Of a stretch of 5,749 bases of DNA, positions 1 to 5,749 are shown in pieces. The notes under the pieces are model-generated. The model saw nothing but the letters and a program-made list of their open reading frames with translations. It was not told the DNA's origin and made no database searches. Position 1 is the stretch's first letter. Each line of letters opens with the position of its first letter. A program made the translations under genes and the position numbers. The stretch spans positions 1-5,749 of the forward strand of contig CAZMMV010000087.1 in assembly GCA_964567475.1 (NCBI GenBank), given 5' to 3'. Source of the stretch: CAZMMV01 sp964567475. Lineage in GTDB: Bacteria; Bacillota; Clostridia; Tissierellales; Tissierellaceae.

Positions 1-7
1 TCTTATC

Positions 8-1213
8 TTATTTATATAAACTGTGTCTAGTCATTGGGATGTCATTGTTAACTCCCTTGGTAAATAGTACTTCATGTATGTCAATTCCACCTACATGGAA
101 ATTAGCTGCACATGCAAGTAGATATAATCTCCACATTCTGACAAATCTTTCATCAAACATTTCTCTAACCTTATCTTCTTCTTTAGTGAAGTTATCATGC
201 CAGCAGATTAATGTTTTAACATAATGTCTTCTTAGACTTTCTACATCTATTGTATGGAAGCGTCTATCCCCACCTTTGGAAATTATTTCTCTTAAGGTAG
301 GTAGTACTCCACCTGGGAAGATATATTTATCTATCCATGGATCTCTTCCGCCTTCTTTGTGTCCACTTATAAAGTGCAGCAAAAATAGTCCTTTTTCTTT
401 TAATACAGCTTTTACATTATCTAAAAACAAGTCATAGTTTTCAGTTCCAACATGTTCTAGCATGCCTACACTTACTACCCTGTCAAATAAAAGATTTGAA
501 TCTTCAAGATCTCTATAGTCCATCAATTTAACATTGATACGGTCTTCAAGTCCTTCTTTTATTATTCTTTTTTCAAATCCTTTAAATTGTTCTTGGCTAA
601 GGGTGATACCAGTTCCTTTTATATTATATCTATTAGCTGCTTCTATCAATAAATCGCCCCAGCCACATCCAATATCTAATAAAGACATGCCATCTTTTAA
701 CTGTAATTTATCTATTATATAATTTACCTTATTAGTTTGGGCTTGATAAAGAGTGTCATCTGGATTTTCAAAGTATGCACAGGAATAATTCATAGTTTCA
801 TCTAACCATAATTTATAAAAATCATTTCCTATATCATAATGTGATGATACTTCTTTTTTCTGTTTTTCTTTGGATAGTTCTTTTATGTTTCGTATTAAAT
901 TATGATCTGGTAAGAATCCTTTTCTTATTTCCATAATGGCAGTGAGTCCTTTAAAAAAATCTCCTTCAGCATCTATAATTTTATCCATATAAGCTTCGCC
1001 TAGTGTTAAGGATGGATTTTTAACCAACTCTTTTTTGTCAATTGAGCCATTTAATATAAGTGTAAAGACTGGTTTTTCTTTTCCGATTTTAATTTCTTCA
1101 TCCAGTTTACCATTTTTATTAAATACTATTTTAAAACTTTCTTTAAAATTTTCTTCTGGATAATCTTTTAGAAATTTCTTGATCAATTTTTTTTCTACTA
1201 ACAATTTATACAT
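8..1213 (-). CDS. cfa: Cyclopropane-fatty-acyl-phospholipid synthase
   Basis: This SAM-dependent methyltransferase would add a methylene group across the cis double bond of unsaturated acyl chains in membrane phospholipids, acting at the inner face of the membrane. I chose the ATG at 1213 (401 aa) because AAAAGGA lies 5-6 bases upstream. An in-frame ATG at 1243 and a TTG at 1258 would add 10 or 15 residues but lack a comparable site. Residues 1 to about 105 form the variable N-terminal lipid-binding part. The catalytic domain shows SHYDIGND (124-131), YSCAYF (143-148), the SAM-binding motif LDIGCGWG (179-186), MDYRDL (231-236), VGMLEHVG (249-256) and KYIFPGG (296-302). Residues matching the family's bicarbonate/active site are Cys145, Glu253, His280 and probably Tyr331. 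The length is slightly above the roughly 380 aa of the E. coli enzyme, and the gene looks intact. It is transcribed divergently from the SLH-protein gene. The stop codon is 7 bases from the window edge, so any downstream partner is unseen. Confidence 0.95.
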   Translation of the reverse strand: MYKLLVEKKLIKKFLKDYPEENFKESFKIVFNKNGKLDEEIKIGKEKPVFTLILNGSIDKKELVKNPSLTLGEAYMDKIIDAEGDFFKGLTAIMEIRKGFLPDHNLIRNIKELSKEKQKKEVSSHYDIGNDFYKLWLDETMNYSCAYFENPDDTLYQAQTNKVNYIIDKLQLKDGMSLLDIGCGWGDLLIEAANRYNIKGTGITLSQEQFKGFEKRIIKEGLEDRINVKLMDYRDLEDSNLLFDRVVSVGMLEHVGTENYDLFLDNVKAVLKEKGLFLLHFISGHKEGGRDPWIDKYIFPGGVLPTLREIISKGGDRRFHTIDVESLRRHYVKTLICWHDNFTKEEDKVREMFDERFVRMWRLYLLACAANFHVGGIDIHEVLFTKGVNNDIPMTRHSLYK

Positions 1214-1225
1214 CCCTTTCCTTTT
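1214..1225 (-). promoter_or_regulatory. Ribosome binding site fixing the cfa start
   Basis: Read on the minus strand the sequence is AAAAGGAAAGGG directly before the ATG at 1213. The AAAGGA core has 5 bases of spacing, typical for Firmicutes. No similar purine run precedes the alternative upstream ATG (1243) or TTG (1258), so the shorter protein is preferred. Confidence 0.75.
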
Positions 1226-1290
1226 AATTAATAAAGTCAACATTAAATTGTTACCCAATTTTATTTTCTTATATCAAAATTGTACAATAA

Positions 1291-1319
1291 ATTATAACTA
1301 GAAGACTAATAAGTGAATA
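1291..1319 (-). promoter_or_regulatory. Candidate cfa promoter
   Basis: On the minus strand there is a perfect -10 box TATAAT (1296-1291). It is preceded after 17 bp by TATTCA (1319-1314), which matches only three of six consensus -35 bases. Transcription would begin near 1284, giving a leader of about 70 bases. The weak -35 could mean activator dependence or another sigma factor. It overlaps the ATAAGT/ACTTAT repeat cluster described separately. Confidence 0.4.
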
Positions 1320-1343
1320 CTTATATAAGTGTTATTAACTTAT
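1309..1343. repeat. Cluster of four alternating ATAAGT/ACTTAT half-sites
   Basis: The hexamer occurs as ATAAGT (1309-1314), ACTTAT (1319-1324), ATAAGT (1325-1330) and ACTTAT (1338-1343). The middle two abut to form the perfect 12-bp palindrome ACTTATATAAGT (1319-1330). The cluster lies between divergent genes, over the candidate cfa -35 and just upstream of the -35 of the SLH-protein gene, which is where a shared operator would sit. AT-rich DNA makes short palindromes fairly common, so a regulatory role is inference. Confidence 0.4.
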
Positions 1344-1347
1344 CTCC

Positions 1348-1376
1348 TTGACATATATATATGTATAGAATATTAT
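1348..1376 (+). promoter_or_regulatory. Sigma-A-type promoter of the SLH-protein gene
   Basis: A perfect -35 TTGACA (1348-1353) and a -10 TATTAT (1371-1376, five of six consensus bases) are separated by the optimal 17 bp. Transcription should start near 1383, leaving a leader of about 50 bases before the ATG at 1434. The spacer begins with an AT-dinucleotide palindrome (1351-1364) that also covers the end of the -35 box. Confidence 0.8.
1351..1364. repeat. Perfect 14-bp palindrome ACATATATATATGT in the promoter
   Basis: The sequence equals its own reverse complement over 14 bases. It covers the last three bases of the -35 box and most of the -35/-10 spacer, a classic position for a repressor dimer or a MerR-type regulator. 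It contains five AT units (1353-1362). It could also be chance in AT-rich DNA. Confidence 0.4.
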
Positions 1377-1413
1377 TAAAAGTAGCATTATTCTGAATAA
1401 CTCAAATAAAAAT

Positions 1414-1436
1414 AAGGGAGAAGATGAATTATTATG
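1414..1436 (+). promoter_or_regulatory. Unusually spaced ribosome binding site of the SLH-protein gene
   Basis: The purine run AAGGGAG ends at 1420, leaving 13 bases before the ATG at 1434, longer than the usual 5-9. A weaker GAAG at 1420-1423 gives 10 bases. An out-of-frame ATG lies at 1424, only 3 bases from GGGAG. A TGA at 1425-1427, in frame with 1434, rules out an earlier in-frame start, and the signal peptide beginning at 1434 supports this choice. Confidence 0.6.
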
Positions 1437-3342
1437 AAAAAAAGACTATTATTGATGTTAGCTCTTGTAATTATGACTAGTATGATCATACCACAAGGGG
1501 TATTTGCTAATGAGGGAGTCCGTAAATATATTCCAAAAGTAAAAAAGATATTTGAGATAGGTGAAGAATATAAAGATATTGATATACATAATCGCCCTAA
1601 CAGAAAAAATAAAATATATGATATATCATTTATGTCTAATGATGATAATATAAATGTAGGGATTGATTATGATGGTAATATTGTTAGATATGGAAAACAT
1701 AGCATGAGAGATAGGGAAGAACCTTTAAAATTCCCTAAGATAAGTGAAGAAGAGGCTTCAAAGAAGGCAAAAAATATTTTAACTAAGATAGATCCTAATT
1801 TATTTAAAAATGCTAAGATGAAGAATGTAAAAATGAGAGGAAATTTAGATACTTATTATTTTATGTATGTGAGAAATGAAAACGATATAGATTTTNNNNN
1901 NNNNNNNNNNNNNNNNNNNNNNNNNNNNNNNNNNNNNNNNNNNNNNNNNNNNNNNNNNNNNNNNNNNNNNNNNNNNNNNNNNNNNNNNNNNNNNNGCTAG
2001 AGCTATAGATGCTAAGACAGGTGAAAATATAGAAAATCTAAATAATTTTAATGATTATGCTTATTATGGATTTTTATATGGAAATGAAAAAAAAGTATCT
2101 ATTGAAGAGGAAAATAGACTTGTAAATGCTGGAAAAGTAGTAAGTAGGGAAGAAGCGGCAAAAGAGTTAAGAAGTTTTGCTGATTTGGATAAAAGTTACA
2201 CTATAGAAGGCAGCAATTTAGTGAAAAATAAAACAGATGAAAGTTATGCATGGGAGATACTGATAAATAAACAAGAAGGAAATAGTGGATTTGGTACTAC
2301 TGTTTCTGTAGATGCTATAAAAAATGAAGTTTTAAACTTTCATAAATTTGATATGAGGGAAGAAGAAAAGTTTGAAGCGAAATACAGTTTAGACCAAGCC
2401 AGTGAAATTGCTAAAGCATTTTTACAAAAAAAGATGCCAGATAAATATAAGGAAGTTGAATATGTAGGCAATATATTTTATGATTATGAAGGAGATACAA
2501 GTGAATATATATTTAGATTCAATAGGGTGATTGACGGAGTAAAGTTACCCCAAAATGGTTTTACCATAAGTGTTAGTTCTCTTACAGGTGAAGTGATGAA
2601 TTACAACTATTTATGGAATGATATAGAGGCTTTATCTAAAGAAGGAATGATAGGAGAAGATAAGGCTAAGGAAATATTGTTAAATAATAGAAAATTAGAC
2701 TTGAAATATATTTTGGATAAGGATAGCATAAAAAACAAGAAAAAAGAAGTGAAGTTAGTATATTGTTTAAGTGATGAGGAAAATATTTTTATAGATGCTA
2801 TGACTGGTAAGGAAATAAGTCAAGAGTCTATATATAATCTAGATGATAAAAAAGAAGAAGCATACAAGGATATAGATAAAAGCTATGCTAAAGCTGAGAT
2901 AGAAAAACTAAGGGAAAACGGAATATATTTAGAAGGTGAAAACTTCTATCCAAAGAAAGATATTTCTCAGATGGACTTTTTATATCTATTGTCAAATACA
3001 AAGAGATATATGTATCCCTATGAAGAAGAGTATATATATGAAAGGGCTTCTAGAGACGGTGTTATCAAGCCAGGAGAAAAGAATCCAGATAAGCTAGTAA
3101 CTAGAGGTCAAGCTATAAAATATATAGTGAGAAGTTTTGGACAGGAAGATGCAGCAAATCTTGGAGATATTTATAAGACCAATTATAAGGATATAGATAA
3201 TAGTAGTAAAGAATTAAAAGGATATATAGCTGTAGCAGAAGGCTTAGGTCTTATTAGTGGAGAAGGTAATTTTAGACCAAATGACAATCTGACTAGGCAG
3301 GAAGCTGCTATAATGATTTACAATATATTAGATAGGGACTAA
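1434..3342 (+). CDS. Secreted YcdB/YcdC-repeat protein with three SLH modules (assembly gap inside)
   Basis: This is probably a surface protein held to secondary cell-wall polymer through SLH modules; its specific function is unknown. Residues 1-25 are a signal peptide (MKKR, hydrophobic core, VFA cleavage site before Asn26). Two tandem YcdB/YcdC-type repeats with PepSY-like halves follow. The first runs from about residue 30 into the gap and resumes at 1996 with an IDAKTGE motif. The second lies at about 2095-2830 and ends in IDAMTGKE. PepSY-type domains are associated with peptidase inhibition or regulation, but I see no catalytic motif. SLH modules map to about 2860-2988, 3043-3138 and 3184-3330, the last two with VTR and LTR versions of the TRAE motif. 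Visible residues number 154 before and 448 after the gap; the native protein is probably near 680 aa. Both sides of the gap are open in frames that do not match across 100 bases, so this is one gene with a mis-sized gap, not two genes. The TTG at 2185 is internal. It is monocistronic, with its own promoter and terminator. Confidence 0.85.
1896..1995. other. Assembly gap of 100 Ns (placeholder size)
   Basis: Exactly 100 unknown bases lie inside the SLH-protein gene. The upstream frame finishes a codon at 1895 and the downstream frame starts a codon at 1996, so the true gap should be a multiple of three. Alignment with the protein's second repeat suggests about 78 codons (about 234 bp) are missing. 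Confidence 0.95.
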
Positions 3343-3353
3343 GTAAAAGGAGA

Positions 3354-3396
3354 TCTCTTACAAGTGAAATGAACAAGACTTGTAAGGGATTTTTTT
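3354..3396 (+). terminator. Intrinsic terminator after the SLH-protein gene
   Basis: A 12-bp stem pairs TCTCTTACAAGT (3354-3365) with ACTTGTAAGGGA (3378-3389), with one G-U wobble and a 12-base loop, followed by seven Ts (3390-3396). It lies 11 bases after the stop codon and separates this gene from the exporter operon. Confidence 0.9.
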
Positions 3397-3441
3397 ATTG
3401 CATTTTGGTAAAAATTAGTGTAAAATTAAAAGGCTTAAATA

Positions 3442-3470
3442 TTGACAATATTAAAATACTAGTGTACTAT
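3442..3470 (+). promoter_or_regulatory. Promoter of the ABC exporter operon
   Basis: A perfect -35 TTGACA (3442-3447) is followed after 17 bp by TACTAT (3465-3470), a -10 with four of six consensus bases including the key T-A and final T. Transcription would start near 3477, giving a leader of about 35 bases. The -10 and start point lie within the inverted repeat at 3458-3487, implying repression by whatever binds there. Confidence 0.7.
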
Positions 3471-3487
3471 AAGATTAATACACTAGT
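3458..3487. promoter_or_regulatory. Operator-like inverted repeat ACTAGTGTA-N12-TACACTAGT
   Basis: Two perfect 9-bp arms (3458-3466 and 3479-3487) flank a 12-bp centre. Their core reads AGTGTA-N12-TACACT. The repeat overlaps the -10 box and predicted transcription start of the exporter operon, so a bound dimer would block RNA polymerase. From memory, the B. subtilis GntR-family repressor YtrA, which controls ABC transporter operons, binds AGTGTA and TACACT arms with a spacer of about 13 bp. A YtrA-type regulator is therefore the leading candidate. No regulator gene is in the window. Confidence 0.65.
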
Positions 3488-3511
3488 GTTTAGATACAGG
3501 AGGATGGAAGA

Positions 3512-4750
3512 ATGATAAAAAAGAAAAAGATAATCATTATTAGCTTGGGAGTAATTATTTTAGTATCAATTATTGGCTGGAAACTAGGGATGAAACAAAA
3601 AAAGCCTATTCAAAGTACGGTAGAAACTACTAGTATAAAAAAGGAAGATATAGAGTCTCATATTCAGGGAACTGGAAAGATATTTTCTATGGATAAAAGG
3701 GATATTGTATCTGATGTTGAAGAAAAAATTGAAAAGATGTTTGTTAAAAAAGGGGATAAGGTAGAAAAAGGACAAGTATTAGTGAAGTTAGAAGAAGTTA
3801 ATATTCAATATAAGATTAAAGATGCAAAGTTAAGGATGTCTATGGAAGAAGAAAGTTTAAAGCAATTACAAAGAGAAGGAAATACAGAACTTGAAATTAA
3901 TTTATCTAATGCAAAAATAAGATATGAAGATGCAAAGAAGACATATGAAAGAAATAAAGACCTATATGAAGAAGGGGCAATTAGCAAGGTGGATTTTGAA
4001 AAGGCTGAAAATGATATGAATGAAATTTATAATGACTATATTTTAGCAGAAGAAAAATTAAAGAAGTCTAATTATGAAAATGAAATTATTCTTCAAAAGC
4101 AAAAGTTGCAATTAGCTAAATTAGATTTAGAAAAGCTAGAAAAAGATTTAATGAAATATACTATAAAAAGCCCTATTACAGGAACTATTGTTGATACCAA
4201 TATTTCTGAAAGTGGAATTATAGAATCTCATGTAACTTTGATGTCTATTCAGGATGTAAATCATTTAGAAATTATAGTAGATATGAATGAATATGATGCA
4301 AGTAAAATAGAGCTAGGAGATTTTGTAAAGATTACTGGTGATTCATTTGAAAAAAGAAAATATGAAGGTAAGGTAAAATATGTTGGTTCAATTGCAAAAC
4401 AAATAGATGGAAGTCAGGGAAGAGAGAGTGTAGTAGAAATAAAAGTGGATATTGAAAATAATGATGAATTTTTAAAACCAGGTTTTTCTGCAAAGTTGGA
4501 TATTTTAACTGAGAAGAAAGATAATGTTTTGACAGTTCCTTATGAAGCAGTATTTACTCAAAAAAATGGGGATAAGATTATTTTTACTGTAAAAGATGGG
4601 ATTGTAAAAAAACATAAAATAGAGACTGGTATAGAGAGTGATTTTTCACTAGAAGTTATAGGAGATATAAAAGAAGGAGAAAAAGTAATATTAAACCCAA
4701 GGGAAGATATAAAAGATGGGGATCAAGTTATGATTGACAAGGTGATATAG
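3512..4750 (+). CDS. ABC exporter membrane-fusion/adaptor protein (HlyD/MacA/YknX-like)
   Basis: This 412-aa adaptor should be anchored in the cytoplasmic membrane with its body outside, working with the ABC ATPase and permease encoded next. AGGAGG (3498-3503) sits 8 bases before the ATG. Residues 2-6 are positively charged and about 7-23 form one membrane segment. About 65-95 (VKKGDKVEKGQVLVKLEE) and 213-247 (IKSPITGTIVDTNISESG) are the two halves of a biotinyl-lipoyl-like domain. Between them, about 98-212 form a charged helical coiled-coil hairpin. The beta-barrel spans about 250-335 and the membrane-proximal domain about 338-410 (NVLTVPYEAVF). The hairpin tip holds R147-x3-L151-x6-S158, the motif known in Gram-negative adaptors for contact with TolC. 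The stop codon is one base from the ATPase start, indicating coupled translation. The substrate cannot be read from the sequence; peptides, antibiotics or other toxic compounds are possible. Confidence 0.92.
   Translation: MIKKKKIIIISLGVIILVSIIGWKLGMKQKKPIQSTVETTSIKKEDIESHIQGTGKIFSMDKRDIVSDVEEKIEKMFVKKGDKVEKGQVLVKLEEVNIQYKIKDAKLRMSMEEESLKQLQREGNTELEINLSNAKIRYEDAKKTYERNKDLYEEGAISKVDFEKAENDMNEIYNDYILAEEKLKKSNYENEIILQKQKLQLAKLDLEKLEKDLMKYTIKSPITGTIVDTNISESGIIESHVTLMSIQDVNHLEIIVDMNEYDASKIELGDFVKITGDSFEKRKYEGKVKYVGSIAKQIDGSQGRESVVEIKVDIENNDEFLKPGFSAKLDILTEKKDNVLTVPYEAVFTQKNGDKIIFTVKDGIVKKHKIETGIESDFSLEVIGDIKEGEKVILNPREDIKDGDQVMIDKVI
4739..4746 (+). promoter_or_regulatory. Ribosome binding site of the ABC ATPase inside the adaptor gene
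   Basis: AAGGTGAT, 5 bases before the ATG at 4752, lies within the last codons of the adaptor gene. With a one-base intergenic gap this favours translational coupling of adaptor and ATPase. Confidence 0.65.
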
Positions 4751-4751
4751 T

Positions 4752-5444
4752 ATGATTAAAATAAAAAATTTAAAGAAAGTATATAAAACAGGAAATATAT
4801 GTGTAGAAGCTTTAAAAGATATTAATTTACAAATAGGTGAAAAGGAATTTGTATCTATTATGGGACCTTCTGGCTCTGGAAAATCTACACTGATGAATAT
4901 ATTAGGATGTTTGGATAAACCAACACAAGGTATTTATGAATTAGATGGGGAAAGTGTCCAAGATATGAATGATAATCAACTTGCTGTAGTTCGTAATAAA
5001 AAAATAGGTTTTATTTTTCAATCTTTTAATTTGATTCCTCGTATAAGTGCTTTAAAGAATGTAGAGCTTCCTATGATTTATGCTGGAGCATCAGCTAGTG
5101 AAAGAAAGAAAAAAGCTATAGAAGCCTTGAAAAAGGTAGGATTAGAAGAGCGAATGAACCATAATCCTAATGAACTTTCAGGTGGTCAAAGACAAAGAGT
5201 TGCTATTGCTAGATCTTTAGTAAATAATCCTTCTGTAATCTTTGCAGATGAACCTACAGGAAATTTAGATACTAAATCAGGAAATGAAATAATGGGTATA
5301 TTTCAACAACTAAATAGAGAAGGGGTAACTATTATAATGGTTACTCATGAATTAAATATAGCACAGCACACTAAAAGAATGATTGTATGTAGAGATGGGG
5401 AAATTATAGAGGATACACCTGTTAAAGATCAAATTATAATTTAA
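4752..5444 (+). CDS. ABC transporter ATP-binding protein (MacB/LolD/YknY type)
   Basis: This 230-aa cytoplasmic ATPase would power the exporter formed with the flanking adaptor and permease. All nucleotide-binding motifs are intact: Walker A GPSGSGKST (38-46), Q-loop Gln90 in IFQSFNLIP, signature LSGGQRQR (142-149), Walker B VIFADEP with catalytic Glu167, D-loop NLD (171-173) and H-loop His199. GFIFQSFNLIPRISALKNVE and the ADEPTGNLDTKSG stretch are hallmarks of the MacB/LolD/SalX subfamily. This group pairs with FtsX-like permeases and often works mechanically on extracytoplasmic or membrane-derived substrates. Here the ATPase is a separate protein, as in YknY, not fused to the permease as in Gram-negative MacB. 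The length is normal for the family. Confidence 0.96.
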   Translation: MIKIKNLKKVYKTGNICVEALKDINLQIGEKEFVSIMGPSGSGKSTLMNILGCLDKPTQGIYELDGESVQDMNDNQLAVVRNKKIGFIFQSFNLIPRISALKNVELPMIYAGASASERKKKAIEALKKVGLEERMNHNPNELSGGQRQRVAIARSLVNNPSVIFADEPTGNLDTKSGNEIMGIFQQLNREGVTIIMVTHELNIAQHTKRMIVCRDGEIIEDTPVKDQIII

Positions 5445-5461
5445 AAAGAAGGGGAAATCAT

Positions 5462-5749
5462 ATGAATATACTTGAGAGTATACAAGTATCAATAAGTGCT
5501 ATTTTTGCAAATAAGATGCGTTCACTTCTTACTATGTTAGGTATTATTATAGGAATATCATCAGTTATTACTGTAGTAGCATTAGGTGAAGGTAGTCAAA
5601 ATATAATAGATGAAGAATTTGAACAATTTGGTACAGGTAGTGCATATTTTACGGTTAATTGGAATGAAGATTATACTATAAAGGATTTATTTACACATGA
5701 TGATATAGATGTACTTAAGGAGACATTTTCAGATGATTTGGAAGCTATA
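5462..5749 (+). CDS. MacB/FtsX-type ABC permease, N-terminal part (runs off the window)
   Basis: The first 96 codons of the permease partner of the exporter are present, and the frame is open to the last base of the window. AAGGGG (5449-5454) lies 7 bases before the ATG, 17 bases after the ATPase stop codon. The N-terminus has the family's typical amphipathic start (SIQVSISAIFANKMRSLLTM) and a first membrane helix at about 21-41 (LGIIIGISSVITVVALGEGS). This leads into the start of the extracytoplasmic MacB_PCD-type domain. Family members are usually about 390-410 aa, so about 300 residues, including three more membrane helices, should lie beyond the window. This is edge truncation, not a pseudogene. 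Confidence 0.93.
   Translation, partial: MNILESIQVSISAIFANKMRSLLTMLGIIIGISSVITVVALGEGSQNIIDEEFEQFGTGSAYFTVNWNEDYTIKDLFTHDDIDVLKETFSDDLEAI

Noticed and set aside
39..224. Open frame of about 60 codons on the plus strand opposite cfa.
   Set aside because: It lies wholly antisense to a well-supported enzyme gene, has no ribosome binding site or recognisable protein features, and is a by-product of the opposite strand's codons. The same applies to the plus-strand frame at 534-722.
1256..1258. TTG at 1258 as the cfa start (416 aa).
   Set aside because: It would add 15 residues with no family similarity and has a poor ribosome binding site, whereas ATG 1213 has a well-placed one.
1353..1362. AT-dinucleotide tract between -35 and -10 as a phase-variation switch.
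   Set aside because: Slippage of such tracts is known to switch some surface-protein promoters in other bacteria. Only five units are present here, which is short for slippage in an AT-rich genome, and the spacer is at the optimal 17 bp. It is kept only as a palindrome.
2185..3342. A separate gene starting at TTG 2185.
   Set aside because: The same frame is open back to the edge of the N gap at 1996 and continues the repeat architecture of the upstream part. There is no ribosome binding site before 2185.
3397..3441. Stretch between the terminator and the exporter promoter as a possible small RNA or riboswitch.
   Set aside because: It is only about 45 AT-rich bases with no stable stem. The predicted leader of the operon (about 35 bases) is too short for a riboswitch.
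3584..3987. Two minus-strand open frames (3584-3775 and 3805-3987) within the adaptor gene.
   Set aside because: Both are antisense shadows of the coiled-coil-rich adaptor, with biased Phe/Leu/Ser composition and no start signals.

Overview
The base composition is strongly AT-rich, with AGA/ATA/TTA-type codon use, clear purine-rich ribosome binding sites, and an S-layer-homology (SLH) protein carrying YcdB/YcdC-type repeats. This points to a low-G+C Firmicute, most likely a clostridial (Clostridia/Tissierellia-like) bacterium. No mobile element, tRNA, rRNA or CRISPR array is visible. The window contains one 100-N assembly gap.

Layout. (1) On the minus strand, positions 8-1213 encode a complete cyclopropane-fatty-acyl-phospholipid synthase (cfa). 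(2) A divergent intergenic region of about 220 bp (1214-1433) holds a near-consensus sigma-A promoter for the rightward gene, a weaker candidate promoter for cfa, and several palindromes that look like regulatory sites. (3) On the plus strand, 1434-3342 encodes a secreted protein with a signal peptide, two tandem YcdB/PepSY-like repeats and three C-terminal SLH modules. It is interrupted by the gap at 1896-1995, and the reading frames on the two sides show that the true gap is not 100 bases. A strong intrinsic terminator follows (3354-3396). (4) A new promoter, overlapped by a perfect inverted repeat AGTGTA-N12-TACACT, starts a tightly packed operon. It encodes a membrane-fusion/adaptor protein (3512-4750), an ABC ATPase (4752-5444) and the first 96 residues of a MacB/FtsX-type permease (5462 to the window end).

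How they work together. The last three genes form a MacAB/YknXYZ-like ABC exporter whose permease is cut off by the window edge. The operator-like repeat closely resembles what I recall of the binding site of the GntR-family repressor YtrA, which would fit an exporter induced by cell-envelope stress. cfa (membrane lipid modification) and the SLH protein (cell surface) share a divergent control region. All three units are therefore envelope-related, but nothing in the sequence proves co-regulation.

Novelty. I see known families throughout and no evidence of a wholly new system. The items most worth checking are the YtrA-like operator, the intact TolC-tip motif (R-x3-L-x6-S) in an adaptor from a probable monoderm, the palindromes in the divergent promoter region, and the mis-sized gap.
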